Below are positions 11,583-22,872 of a stretch of 64,000 nt of DNA, in pieces. The DNA comes from Paraspadella gotoi (taxonomy: Eukaryota; Chaetognatha). The notes beneath the pieces are model-generated. The model saw nothing but the letters and a program-made list of their open reading frames with translations. It was not told the DNA's origin and did not search any database. The position numbers were made by a program, and so were the translations under genes. Position 1 is the first letter of the stretch. Each line of letters opens with the position of its first letter. Location of the stretch: assembly GCA_051294375.1 (NCBI GenBank), contig CM119264.1, forward strand, positions 11,754,392 to 11,818,391, written 5' to 3'.

Positions 11583-11749
11583 CAGACACTAAATCTTATC
11601 CCGGGGCGGCGTCGGTGGCGTCGTCGCCGCAGCCGCCGCCGCCTCTGCCGGCGTCTTTTGCGAATCACCTAGCGGGCAGCCGTGCGACGAAAAACGTCTC
11701 CATGGCAACGCGACAATGGAATGAGACGCGTGCGGCGACTAGAAGTTGA
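11583..11749 (+). CDS. Candidate exon in a CpG-rich block
   Basis: A pyrimidine-rich tract ending CTTCGCTGCAG (AG 11581-11582; a second AG three bases on makes a NAGNAG pair) precedes a frame open to TGA at 11747. In phase 1 it reads DTKSYPGAASVASSPQPPPP, then LPASFANHLAGSRATKNV, a Ser/Pro-rich low-complexity stretch. No good internal donor is visible, so if real it may be terminal. The same block carries an RFX-type X-box (11696-11709), so it may instead be a CpG-rich promoter. Confidence 0.27.
11696..11709 (+). promoter_or_regulatory. RFX X-box match
   Basis: GTCTCCATGGCAAC fits the X-box consensus RYYNYYWWRRNRAC at all positions. X-boxes bind RFX factors and are common upstream of ciliary genes. 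Here it lies at the edge of a CpG-rich block. Function is inference. Confidence 0.4.
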
Positions 11750-11827
11750 GGCGGTGAATCGTCGTCGTCGTATTTCTTACTAGTTCCGCAGCATCCAATA
11801 CGAAAAGAATAATAGAATAATACCTTT

Positions 11828-11865
<38 letters not shown>
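11828..11865. repeat. (GA)n microsatellite
   Basis: Uninterrupted GA run, with purine-rich degenerate sequence downstream to about 12000. Confidence 0.95.
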
Positions 11866-11868
<3 letters not shown>

Positions 11869-12689
11869 TTAAACAAGGAAAACCCTTCAAATAGAAGCGC
11901 GGAGAGAAAAATAGAGACGGTTCGAGAGCGAGACAGAGAGAACGAGAGGGAGGGAGACAACAATTGGTCCTAATAGAGCGAAAACCGAGAAGAGAGAGTC
12001 TCCTCTTACAAAGAGGCGATGAATAACCCAGCGACGTCGTCGACTATCGACAAAAACATTCGTCAAAGACGATGAGAGGATCGTCGTTGAGAAGGCGAGA
12101 GATGGGGGTAGTGGATCGGGTCGACGAGACGCTTCCAGTTTTACATTCTTCTAGATGTGAAACTGTATGGTCGCGGAGATACTGGCTGTTCGGTGGTTGC
12201 CTATATATATATATTATAGCATTGAAAAACGTCCATTTAATCGGACACATCATAAAATTTCATATACTTTAATTTAGAATTTATATAAAATATTAAATTT
12301 TAAAATCTTAAAACGTAATCTAAAATAATGAAACCAGTTATGATGCCGTTTTTTTTTTTAACTAATTGATTTACGAAGGGCAAACGGTTGAGATACTGGT
12401 TTTAGTAACCAAAAAAACCGCTCAGCTATCAGGAGCTTCTCCGAATTTTCGACACAACAACAACAACATAACACAACGCAACACACAACTTAGATCAGAA
12501 GACTGTTTTAAGCTATGGATGACTAATCTCGTCAGAATCACAAAGATGATCGACGTCTCACATCCACAAGACGCATCAAGAACACAAAAGTGATGGAAAA
12601 AAAAAACGCACAATACTGCGAAACGATTAGGCGCGAGCGAAGAGGGAGCGAATCTGTATTCAAAGTCCAAAGAGACTTTCTAATTTGCT

Positions 12690-12708
12690 GAGAGAGAGAG
12701 AGAGAGAG

Positions 12709-12746
<38 letters not shown>
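12690..12746. repeat. (GA)n microsatellite with GAAA interruption
   Basis: GA run about 110 bp upstream of the well-supported exon at 12858. Confidence 0.95.
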
Positions 12747-12749
<3 letters not shown>

Positions 12750-12857
12750 TAGAAAGAAAAAAGAAAGCATTATTCTGGTCGGGCCACAATCCCACATTCA
12801 GTCAAGGTCACGAGAGCGAATCTCCCGATATTTTTCTTGCTGTTCCTTTTAATTCAG

Positions 12858-12998
12858 CTTGAAATCGTCTTCGCGTCACAAAATGTTGACTCGCTCGTTT
12901 CTGCGCGGGAAATTTATGGGGTCGCCAATCAGCTGCAAGAACAATTTCGGGACTCGTTAGCGGCCTCTCTTATCAGTTCTTCATTGAAACGGTACAAG
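12858..12998 (+). CDS. Internal coding exon of an unrecognised protein, phase 0-0
   Basis: Acceptor TTTTTCTTGCTGTTCCTTTT followed by AATTCAG (AG 12856-12857) is among the best in the window. A TACAAG|GTAGTC donor (GT at 12999) closes a 141-nt exon of 47 codons. The product starts LEIVFASQNVDSLVSAREIY and continues GVANQLQEQFRDSLAASL, ending KRYK: mixed, amphipathic and helix-prone in its second half. An alternative donor 7 bases earlier (GT 12992) would change the phase. Codon use is mixed and unlike the flanking tracts. Same strand as the other good exons; the link to the 1.5-2.0 kb exons is not proven. Confidence 0.65.
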
Positions 12999-12999
12999 G

Positions 13000-13366
13000 T
13001 AGTCTTTCGAAGTCGGTCATTCTTCGGTAGGAAGTTGTTAGCCCTTGAAAATAAAAACCGTGTTAGGCGTTTATAGAACGTAGTCTTATGAATAAATAGG
13101 AGTTTTTTGTTTTCAAAATGATACTGTCATTTAATATCTTAAGTTAGCAAAAGAAAACGAAAAGAAAGCCGAAATATCATACCTCACAGGTAGAAACACG
13201 TGATCTAGTGAGAAGGGGTCTATAAAAAAGAAGTGAAAGAGGAAAAGTAAATGGAATTTCCTCTCTTCCTCTTTCCTCCTTACGATTTTCTACGGACAGA
13301 TTTATTGCGAAAAATGGGAGGGCGAGATTTGCACGGTCGAGTCCGCGTCGTGGAAGTGGGAGAGAA

Positions 13367-13415
<49 letters not shown>

Positions 13416-15046
13416 CGCCTAGTCAGATAAGGGCCGTCAGTTTATTTTGTCCGGCGTAAATAATAACTTCCACGTCGATCGTTATTTAAAAATGTTAGAA
13501 TAAAATGAGAATCTTTTGCTAAATGAGGAATAATTATAGTTATTTGTGAACACCAGCTGTTTGGCGCGACGGATAAATTTTTTATAAGTGTTCTTAACTA
13601 CTATCTGGGCTTAGTCGGAAACCCCGATTTTATAAAAATCAGCAGTCGTCGGTCCAAGTATTTCGATAAAGCAATAATTAATACTCTTCATTTGTCATTT
13701 GACAATGATAACTAAGATAACAAGATCGGTTCATCCAATGTGTTGCGCCGAAGTGACTTTAGTTTCTCGTGTATTTCCCTTTGATCACATGATATAACAT
13801 TACATGACATGACATGATATGACATGACTAAAAAACTTTCTTATCCCGTATATTTAAGACATTGCACAACATGACTGTCAACATCAAAATTCCGTCTTTA
13901 TTCCTTATATTTCATGAAGGCGGCGCTAGCAGTCACTTAGATTTCAGGTTTTTTCTGTCTTAACAAATGAGCAACCAACTGTAGACAAATTATAAGCATT
14001 TTTTGACGTAAGTAGAACAGACCGACGGACAGACATACCGACGGACCGACGGACCGATAGACCGACCGAAAAATGACTTATAGACTTGCTCCGCGAGTAC
14101 TAGCGGCGCAACTAAAAACCTAACTATTGATTTTCTTTTTGCCAGTTTCCCGCCATGCGAATCAGACCTTCCCATCTTGACGGGGATTGACGACCGAATT
14201 GACGGGGATTGACGACCGAATTGACGGGGATTGACGACCGAATTGACGTCTCCATCGCGATTTGGAGTTCGACATCGAATGACATCAAAGACGGTGGCAC
14301 GATTGCTGACAGAGTCGAAAATAGGCCAGATGGAGAACAAAAGAAATAGAAAAAAAAGGAGAGAAAAAAAGGAGGAAAGGAGAAAATAAAAGAACGAATG
14401 TGACCTTGACCAAAATCTGTCCCTTTTTCTCTCATTTTTTTTTTCAGACAAACTGCTATTCCCTTTAATTTCCACTCATTTTGCCAAATAAAGAAACAAT
14501 TATAATTTCTTAAACAATTTATTTATTTATCAACCCATTCATTTGTTTGTTTATAAAATTATTCCGTTATTTTTGCATTCCAGTTTTATTTTCTTTCCAA
14601 TTTTCTTTCTTTCTTTTTTTTTATCGGCTTTCAAGCTCAGTCGTAAACTCTTAAAATTTTTTGGAATTCACGAACCGAAAATTTTATTATACACTCGACA
14701 ATAAAATAGTTTGTTAAAACGGTGTTCGGTAAAAGAAAATCTGTTAAAATTGCCTTAGTGCCATTTGGAATGAAAAGCATTGAGTTTTCCTCCACAGATT
14801 ATCGAAAACCCTCAACTCTATAACAAAATATAACAGAACCGACAAATTCATTCATAAACGAACGTCTTTGACGGAGACTTGTTGTTGTTGTCATTTTTTT
14901 TTTATGTTAAAAGCTTTTCGTTGCTTGAAAACAAATCTCAGTTATCGGACGTGCGCAAGAAAAGGCTTCGAGCGATAAGGTTAGGAATGATGGGGAAAGA
15001 GAGTAAGAGAGAGTCAGATATAGTAATAGTACAAAAATCGGAAGAG

Positions 15047-15082
<36 letters not shown>

Positions 15083-15083
15083 G

Positions 15084-15121
<38 letters not shown>

Positions 15122-16090
15122 AGAGAGAGAGAGAGAGAAAGAGAGACTCTGCAAAACAAATCGAAAACAATTTTAGGAATCGCACTCTGCCCATCTCCCC
15201 TCAACAGCCAACTTTGGTCTGCAAAAGATTTTGTGATTTCCGCGCTCGATAAAAACTGGCGATTGATGTCACGTGTTGTATTCTTTCTGGGTTAAACGGG
15301 ATTGTTGGTAAAATACAAATTCGTTGAGAAGGATGGCACGATCACGATTCTATTGAGCTTGTGCATACTGCATAGTGTAGTTTGGATATAACATCAGGTT
15401 TTTTTTCGCGCAATGCACTAAAAGCATAAAGGGAAGGAAAAAACGAAAGACATAAAAGTGACGGAATAATGGAAGATTAAAAAAAAAAAGAGCATCAGAG
15501 GAAGTAGCACCAGGAAAGCTGTAAAATATTGATAAAGGGGGAAAAAAAAGGAATGAATTATAAGAGGAGAAGGAAAAAAGATGGGAATAAGATGGAGAGA
15601 AAAAAAGGGGGGAAAAAAAAAATTGGCGGCGAGCAAAGTTGTCACGCGCAATCGGAAGACGGAGCCAACGACCTCTAGGCTTATTGACTCTCCCCGACAG
15701 ATTCGCATCCTACCCCACCCCAGGCAACCGGCTTTCCTCTTTCCGAATACTTTCCCTACTTTTTAAAGTGCATTTTTACGTGGAGTTTCAACGTGAAAGG
15801 TTTTTATGCTATCCCGAACCACTTTACCCGTCTGATCTTGGTCGAACTTTGTTACGCCCATTCATCAACCTTGTTCTCTTTATTGTAATCGACCTTTGCT
15901 CACCTGCTTCTTTCCACGTCGTTTAGGGCTCACCTTTTACCCAATATTTCTATCTTTACCTTGACTCTTTACATTGACTCCTCCCCTTCCTTTCAATCTC
16001 CTCCCAATCGCGTCTTAATTAATTATAATTTCTGTCTGCTAATATCTCTCCGCCATCTCCACCCGTTCCCCCTTTCCCTCGCTCGCTCTC
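13000..16090. other. Non-coding interval with short tandem repeats
   Basis: No supported exon. It contains a GA tract (about 13363-13413), an ATGAC pentanucleotide stretch (about 13798-13828), a GACCGACGGA-type array (about 14028-14080), a 22-bp unit repeated three times (about 14177-14246) and an interrupted GA tract (about 15048-15146). The 161-codon minus frame over 13990-14475 is built from these arrays. Confidence 0.6.
14177..14246. repeat. 22-bp tandem repeat, about 3.2 copies
   Basis: Unit contains GACGGGGATTGACGACCG; copies are identical over their length. Confidence 0.93.
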
Positions 16091-16106
16091 GACCCCTCTT
16101 CCGCCG

Positions 16107-16187
16107 GCCTCTATCGGGCGACGGGCCCCAAATAAAGGTCCCCAAGGTCGTTAACCTGGTCCCCGTTTACATCCGGCCGGAGCATCG
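16107..16187 (+). CDS. Possible exon fragment ending at a GTAAAA donor
   Basis: The frame before CATCG|GTAAAA (GT 16188) reads SGDGPQIKVPKVVNLVPVYI and then RPEH, ending in phase 2. This is protein-like and GC-rich against AT-rich surroundings. The upstream boundary given is arbitrary: the frame is open back to an AG at 15925-15926, with no AG in between. It could be a coincidence. Confidence 0.25.
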
Positions 16188-16500
16188 GTAAAACGCACTT
16201 TGCCCACATCCGGGACACTTGGCTCCTATTTTTTTTTCCAAACGAGGATTTCTTGCCAGTTTCCTTCCCTCACTTTTTCACGGACCCAACTTTTTTCTTT
16301 CACACGTTTCGTGAGATAGAGAAGCGAGAAGGTTGAGTGGAGGGAAAGGAAAAGCGGCTGCTGGTCACCGTGCGATTTCTGGAAGCGGATGGGTTGTACG
16401 CTGCAATGAGTACGGACTGCGGTTCGTGCTAGCGTAGGTTTTCAAAGAGTAAACAGAAAAATTTAGCAAGAGTTTATCGACTACTAATTCAATTCAAAAT

Positions 16501-16529
16501 TCTCTCTCTCTTCTCTCTTCTCTCTCTCT

Positions 16530-16598
<69 letters not shown>
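16501..16598. repeat. (TC)n microsatellite, partly interrupted
   Basis: TC dinucleotides with TTC interruptions in the first 45 bp, then pure. Confidence 0.96.
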
Positions 16599-16600
<2 letters not shown>

Positions 16601-16768
16601 CCAAAGCGAAATGAATTTGAAATAACTGCGTAAAAAAAAAAAGTATATATATACGTTTATTGTGGTAGATGTTGATGTGAGGAAGAGGTTGTGACTTAAT
16701 GGAAATGATAACTCGCTAAAACTTTGGCTGATAAAACTCTTCGCTGCTTTATAATGTGATGTGATGTG

Positions 16769-16785
16769 AGAGAGAGAGAAGAGAG

Positions 16786-16856
<71 letters not shown>

Positions 16857-16857
16857 C
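16769..16857. repeat. (GA)n microsatellite
   Basis: GA run with two interruptions, 20 bp before the GC-rich block at 16880. Confidence 0.96.
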
Positions 16858-16879
16858 ATCCGTTGTTCGAACTTCATAG

Positions 16880-17064
16880 GTTGATGGATCGTTTGTTGAT
16901 GTCCGGTTTCCGCCTGGGCTGCTGGGGGACGTGGCCGAACGACCGGCGGAGGGCATCGATCCGGCTGCCGGTGGCCCCGGCTGCCGGTGGCCCCGGCTGT
17001 GGTGGCGCCGGCGCAAGACGGCGGCAGCTGCGTCGGCGGCGTCGGGGACGACGCTGGCAGTTAA
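16880..17064 (+). CDS. Possible exon in a GC-rich block; strand uncertain
   Basis: On plus, a weak acceptor (TTCATAG, AG 16878-16879) opens a frame reading VDGSFVDVRFPPGLLGDVAE then RPAEGIDPAAGG, and an Ala-rich tail up to AA|GTAAAC (GT 17065). On minus the same block is also open and reads EFGADVYLTASVVPDAADAA followed by a Ser/Pro-rich stretch. A 17-bp segment (GGCTGCCGGTGGCCCC core) is duplicated near 16975-17008. Both strands look equally protein-like, so I can claim only a GC-rich island with coding potential. Confidence 0.25.
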
Positions 17065-17179
17065 GTAAACATCGGCGCCGAATTCATAAACGTAAATCAT
17101 TTTTCCAGGCGAGTGATTTTTCTTCGTCGCATCATCATCTCCACAACAAAGACGCGGAAAGTCGTCTCCTTGGTTACGA

Positions 17180-17270
17180 CGCAACGAGTTACTTCGTCGT
17201 CGCTTAGTGACGACCTGACTTGCTACTTCGTCGTTGCTAGGTGACGAAGTAATGTGTTACTTCGTCGTTG
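17180..17270. repeat. Three TTACTTCGTCGT units, one forming a hairpin
   Basis: The motif starts near 17179, 17224 (as CTACTTCGTCGT) and 17258. The middle unit has perfect 9-bp arms (17224-17232 and 17243-17251) around a 10-base loop. Confidence 0.8.
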
Positions 17271-18879
17271 GGAGAAGATGACGTTGATGGTGATGGCGCG
17301 ACGATTTGCGAAGGAACAGTTTTAAAGAAATAATTGACATTACAGATAATGTTAGCAAATGACTAAAAAGGAATTTCGCGATTCGTTACTTTACTTTTGC
17401 CTATTCCATTACGTCTGCATGTGGCGACACATTCACTATCGCCACCCGCCAGAGTCGGCTCGGAACTGCAAATACAATACTTGCGACGCCGACTGCAATG
17501 TCAACATTGACGTCGACTGTGAGACTCACAGAGACTGTCAATCGAGCGGACAAAACGGAAGAGCGGTTGGAACTAAACGATTACTGTCTAAACGTGGATG
17601 AAGTAGAAACTTGATGCAACGAGATAAAATAAAGAGGGAGAACAACAATCGTGGTTTTTGTTTTGTTTTTTTCATTCTCTTTTTGCCAATGATAAAGCAC
17701 TTGAGAACGACAAATAAATAAGCGGGGTCAGGTATTTTATCGGTTTCACAAGGAATCAAGACAGGATACGTTTTTTTAATTAAAGGGAAAAAAATTGACA
17801 GCGTGATGAGGCGATCAGCAATGCTGAGCCGGTGCTACCCGCTGTTTTTTTTTTCGGAAGCGTTTATGGTCCTGAAAGAATAAATTCGGAAGAAATAAAG
17901 CCTTATTTCTCATTCCTTCGCCATAAACTGCTCCGGGTTCGATAAACAATCTACCCTTTAGTGTTTGTTTTCTTCCTTTTATCTCGTTTAGCCATCGCAG
18001 GCCGTCGCTAGCTTGTCCGGCGCAGAATTTTTTCGATAACTGCTGCTCGCTTTCAGCACGGCACTCCGTCGCACGCACAGCGGGCCTTTACACGCACATC
18101 GCGCGTTATTTCGTTGCCTAACAGCTAGAGCGGCTCGGGCTTTTGACGCTGTCACGGGATCGTGGCACGCGCGAGCGACAAGTGCGATCGTGACACCGAA
18201 AGACCGATAGATTTACATGGGAAGGGAAGAGATTTGACGGACGAATTGGGTAGAGATGGAAAGGAAAAGGGGGGGCGTCAGACGCGGTTAAAGGGAGGGG
18301 GGGATTGTTGACAAGTGGGTAAACGACACGACGTTAGGATTTCCGCTCTCATTCGTCGATCAAAGGCGAAAAATCGGTTGACCCTCTCGCTTCAGCCGCC
18401 GCAGCCGCTGCTGTCCAGTTTGCTCCTTTCGCTGATGCTGTCGCGTCGCCTTTTTTCGGAGGGTGATGATTTTTATGGTTGTTGTGGTCGACGCTGACTA
18501 GATTATCGTTTTTGTTGTATTTGCTTTTCTTCTTTGGGTGTCAACAGTTAAATGTTTCCTGTTCCTTTGCTCTTCCATTGCTCCTTCATTCCCTTTTTTG
18601 CTACTTAACAGTCTTTCCTTCTTTGCTCCACTGCTCCAGCCTCTTTGGCTCCTATTTGTTATATCTCTCCTCCTGTCTTTCATTTTTTCCCTTCCTTTTT
18701 TTCGCCCATCTTTTCTCGTTTCGGTGAAAGGTTTTCGCTTTCCGTCTCGTCCCAAAAATCTCCACACATCCTCGGAATTTACTGTTTCGAAAGAGTCTTC
18801 CACGTCACCAGCCAACATTCTTCAATGGTGTATTGTGCGTAGAACTTCTATCACAAGCCGCCGTTTTTACTCTACTTTC

Positions 18880-18916
18880 TCTCTTTCTCTCTCTCTCTAT
18901 CTCTCTCTCTCTCACA

Positions 18917-18956
<40 letters not shown>
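18880..18956. repeat. (TC)n microsatellite
   Basis: TC run with an ACAC interruption, ending 50 bp before the exon at 19006, inside its upstream intron. Confidence 0.95.
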
Positions 18957-18959
<3 letters not shown>

Positions 18960-19005
18960 CTGGATTTAGTAAAATACCAATACATCTCATTTTCCTGTCA
19001 CACAG

Positions 19006-19086
19006 AAGTGGCTTTCGGACTTGGCTCAGGCCATTACGCCGTTCTTGCTCGATCAGTTCCTTGAGAGTTTCACCAGATTCATTCCT
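19006..19086 (+). CDS. Internal coding exon, phase 0-0, textbook splice sites
   Basis: Acceptor ATTTTCCTGTCACACAG (AG 19004-19005) and donor ATTCCT|GTAAGT (GT 19087) frame exactly 81 nt, 27 codons. It reads KWLSDLAQAITPFLLDQFLE then SFTRFIP, an amphipathic helix-like segment. Both ends are phase 0, and the next candidate exon (19318) begins in phase 0, so the two can be joined directly. The donor is the best match to consensus in the window. Protein family not recognised. Confidence 0.72.
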
Positions 19087-19317
19087 GTAAGTCACATCGA
19101 GATGGGGAAGATTGGGGCGTGTCGGACCACCGTCGGGCTAAATATATACAGAAATATCATTTTCAGGACGAAAGTCTGTGTAGCGTAGCTTGCGTAGCGT
19201 AGCGTGCCTCGCCGTGACGCTGCGCGTTCGAACACTACGACGCCCGAGGGAGAAATCTCGAGGATTTATTAATTTCCCTGCCGAACGTAATTAGCCTCGT
19301 TGAGTTTTTAATCGCAG

Positions 19318-19415
19318 GCGAAATTCGGGGAGCCTGAATCGTTGGCCGGGGACCCGCCGTGGATGAGCGAATCCCCGGCCGGGGATAACTTTTGTTCTTG
19401 TTGCCCGAAAAAAAG
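19318..19415 (+). CDS. Internal coding exon downstream of 19006-19086
   Basis: Acceptor GAGTTTTTAATCGCAG (AG 19316-19317). In phase 0 it reads AKFGEPESLAGDPPWMSESP then AGDNFCSCCPKK, and ends in phase 2 at AAAAG|GTTTAC (GT 19416). It is GC-rich and acidic, then cysteine-rich (CSCC) with basic residues; in membrane proteins such a pattern can be juxtamembrane and acylated, but that is speculation. Joined to 19006-19086 it continues without a stop. Its phase-2 end matches the phase-2 start of 22015-22186. Confidence 0.5.
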
Positions 19416-19520
19416 GTTTACGACGATATATAGAAGAGGGTTTTACTTAAATCGACGTGATGATGGAAGAAAAAGCAAAAAGAGCTGTTTCATTGAATAT
19501 CTTTGTGTGTGTGTCAATCT

Positions 19521-19582
19521 CTCTCTCTCTCTCTCTCAGTCTCTCTCTCTTCTCTCCTCTCTCTCGTCTCTCTCATCTCTCT

Positions 19583-19619
<37 letters not shown>
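19521..19619. repeat. Interrupted (TC)n microsatellite
   Basis: TC dinucleotides with occasional TTC, TCC and TCA interruptions. Confidence 0.94.
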
Positions 19620-19621
<2 letters not shown>

Positions 19622-19639
19622 GTCTCCTCCTTTTTTTAA

Positions 19640-20751
19640 GTTTTCCCTCGAGAGTCTTTTCCAATCTTTGATCGTCGAGCATTTGTTGATTGTTGTTTAC
19701 TTCCCAATGTTTGTTTACTTCGCGGTAAAGAGTCTAACCTCGTGGGAAGAAATAAAACTTTTCTGAGGCTTATCTTTTAATCATCTTGGGAAAAAAAGAA
19801 TGCAAATGTTACTTTATTTAGTTACTTTTTAATTGATATTTCGTTTTAACCATTCTAATCAACTTTCGACGGTTTGCCTCTACTATTCGCCTTCTCTTGA
19901 TTAAATAATAGTATTCATCTATTGACTCAAAATTGAAAAAAGACAATTTGACTGACTCTATTTACTGACTCATCAATAGAGATAATTTTTTTTTCTAATC
20001 ATCATTTTATTATATACAACCAATATGTAAGTACTCGCCGCGCAACGACGAAAAAAAAAGAAAAGGAATTGATGAAGGAATGATAAAAGAAAGATGAAAA
20101 AAAGAGGCAAGAATAAAATAGTAAAGAATGAAAGAGAGAAAAAAAAATAAAGAGCGCAAAGAGTAAAGGAAAGGTAGGAATAAAGGTAAAGGAGGAATAA
20201 AAAAAAGAAAGGAAGGACGAAGAAGAATCTTGGGAAAAACTTCTCCAAGTGCGAGAGAGGACGAAATAAAAAATTGAGGCTGAGGTAAGGTCGTTAGTGA
20301 TGGATACGCATTGGTGAGGCTGAGGAGGAGGAGAAGGAAGAAGCGAAAAAGAATGAAGGGTTCCAGACCGGGGGCAGGGGTGAAAGGGTCAGGTCATGAT
20401 GATGGATACGAAAAGGTAAGATGAAGAAGGACGGAGGAAACCCAGAAACTTTTGTACGAAGGAAAGGGGGAGGAGATTTTGGGGAAATGTTGGAGAGTGA
20501 TCGAAGAGGATAATGTGTGGGTAAATGGGTAGGGCTATTGTCATGAGGTATAAACAAAGTATATCGGTCATCTATTGAGATGTCAATAATGCAATTTTGT
20601 TAAAAGACAACGGTGGTGGGAACGAGTAAATGGAGGACACCGAGAGAACGGTATGAAATGAGTTGAGAAGGAATGGGAAGAAATAAGACGAGGTTGACAG
20701 ACGAAGAAATCGCTTCGCACTCGGATGGAATCACAGAACTTTGTTGGAAAC

Positions 20752-20787
<36 letters not shown>

Positions 20788-21265
20788 AAGAGTCGCGAGG
20801 GTGGAGCGGGAGGCAATGGAGCGGAAAGTCGCCAGAGAAAGAAAGGAGCAGCGAGGGAAATCCAGGGACGTGAAAGAGAAATTGTGCAGCGATCTAGAAG
20901 AAAGGTAATGACGAATACAAAAGAATCTAGTTGAAATGCAAAGTGAAATTTCTACTGTGACGTGGGCAATTTGTCCCGACCTTTCACTGCGATACGACCA
21001 GGTGTGCCGTCGGATGTGGGTGGGGGAGGGGGGCTGTAGAGAAGGGGGGGTGGATGAGAATGAAATAAACTCCAAACCCAGGGAGAGATAAAAACCAACG
21101 CATTGAAAAAGATTGAAGTTCTTGTAGTTTTTGCGAATCTTCGAGACTCGCTCGTGGCATACTTTTAAAACAACCGTACGTACATTTCAGAACTACGTTG
21201 TAGTCGAGAAATAGTATCGTAATTGCACCATCGATGATTTTCGGCTAGAAAATAAAGCTCATCAT
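19640..21265. other. Intronic or intergenic purine-rich sequence
   Basis: AT-rich to about 20000, then a long purine-rich stretch to 20900 including a GA run at 20752-20790. A frame at 20673 begins MGRNKTRLTDEEIASHSDGI but runs into GA repeat. No supported exon. Confidence 0.55.
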
Positions 21266-21312
21266 TTTGGAGAGAGAGAGAGAAAGAGAGAGAGATGAGG
21301 AGAGAGAGAGAG

Positions 21313-21401
21313 AATTTGAATTTTTGAATTTATTCAATGGGGCTTTAGGCACAAAACAAAACAATAGGCCATAAAAAAGCTACTTTATTACATTTAAGTC
21401 T

Positions 21402-21402
<1 letters not shown>
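21313..21402 (-). mobile_element. 5'-truncated non-LTR retrotransposon 3' end inside a GA tract
   Basis: About 90 bp closely matching 37778-37858, the 3' end of the larger element (shared core CAATGGGGCTTTAGGCAC and AACAATAGGCCATAAAAA). GA repeats lie immediately on both sides. Read on the minus strand, the element ends in TTGAATTT-type AT repeats and then TC repeat, the same 3' junction as the long copy. Loss of everything upstream is a typical 5' truncation. Confidence 0.82.

Positions 21403-21481
<79 letters not shown>
21403..21481. repeat. (GA)n microsatellite, continuing the tract at 21271-21312
   Basis: GA tract split in two by the retrotransposon fragment. Confidence 0.95.
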
Positions 21482-21484
<3 letters not shown>

Positions 21485-22014
21485 TTGCTTGAATAGTTGG
21501 TCGATCGCAGAAGGTCACGTGTGGTAATTTACTCATTTGTCTTAAATTTGACCTAGCCCTACTAGATGCCAATTTTTTAAAAGGATTAGCTTTGTTGATG
21601 AGGGAAAACTACAGAGGAAATTGCAAAGATGGGAAAGGGATTCGAATATAGGCGATGACAGAGAGTGAACCCAAGCACAACTCTTCTTGAATCTTGTATA
21701 TAAATATTGGTGGCAAAGAAAGCGTCGGGACAATGAGTGAGGTCTGGGCAGAAAAAAGGCGGCTCTCGATAAAAAAAAAAAAAATATTAGACGTTCCAGA
21801 AAGGAAAAAAAAAACGCCCAAAGTAGAAGGGAAGAAAGAATTTAAACAAAAAAACATGAAAATGAAAAAAAGAAGAAAGAAATATCAAAAAAGAAAAAGA
21901 AAAATATTTGTAAAAAAACGAAAAGTTTTCTTTCCATTTCCCTTTTTTTTTTTATTACTGACGAACCTCGGTTTCGTTGTTTCGTTTTCTTCCTTCTTTC
22001 CATTTATCAAAAAG

Positions 22015-22186
22015 ACGGAAACCACCTGAGGAAGCGGCCGGAGAAAACTGGGACCATGGTTGCCATGGTGATTGGAGACTCGCCGAACGGGGCGGGAGAT
22101 GGCCTCGAGGGATGGTTTGGGGTTCGTCCGGAGGGGTGGGTCTTGGAGTGGCCGACAACGCGATGGCAGCGCGAGAGTCTCGGAAG
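22015..22186 (+). CDS. Candidate internal exon with a strong donor
   Basis: Ends at CGGAAG|GTAAGG (GT 22187), a near-consensus donor. The acceptor is the AG after TTTATCAAAAAG (22013-22014), preceded by a good CTTCCTTCTTTCC tract. Started in phase 2, as the exon ending at 19415 requires, it reads RKPPEEAAGENWDHGCHGDW, then RLAERGGRWPRGMVW and VADNAMAARESRK, ending in phase 0. A second frame from an ATG at 22054 is also open, so the reading depends on the phase match. Near 22059-22072 there is an imperfect X-box (GTTGCCATGGTGAT). Confidence 0.4.
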
Positions 22187-22872
22187 GTAAGGGGGAGGGG
22201 CTAATGGTAAAGGCCTCAATGAGAAGGGGGCTACGATCGACGAAGTTGGGTCAGTGGGTGGGCTTTGTTGATGTAAAAAAAAAAGGCGGGAGTCGAAAGA
22301 GAGCGCGACAGAGAAGAGGAAAATAAGATAAAAACATTGGAAAACGAAGGTAAAAAATTCGGAAGAGTGGGGAATACGTGTCCTTACCATTTTTGGTGTT
22401 TGTCTTAGAACTGGAACGTTGATGGATAAATGATCGTTGGATGGTGTTTGAATGATGGGTTAACGACGATAACGCTGAACCCTCGTAGATTTTATCTTTT
22501 TATATTCAAATCTTTATTGAGGAATGTATGCAAAAACGAATCTGTTCCACGGATTATCTTAACAGAGTACGGTGCTGAATTCAAATGGAATTCGAATTAG
22601 CGAAAAGCGAGACCACCTGCGACTTTGGCGGTTCCATGTCTCGGTACTTTTTTATCGACTATGAAAAGCCTTCACATTGCTTAAAATTGCCACTCAAATA
22701 ACCTCTACTAATTTTTTTTTTAAATGGCGTTTTTGACTATGGGTTTTAATTTCTGAAACAAAATATTCAGCCGTGACAATGTTTTCTGATATCCACTTGG
22801 TTGACGAAATAGGCGAATCTTCGTTCTCTCATTATCTGTCGTTTCGCACAAAACGATTAAAGTGAAGTGGAG

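Noticed and set aside
14174-14250. Regular 22-bp repeats as a CRISPR array
   Set aside because: Units are directly tandem with no spacers, in a eukaryotic context.
18009-18170. Possible exon after GCTTTCAG at 18057
   Set aside because: Several frames give short open readings, none with a good donor or a phase that fits the exon at 19006.
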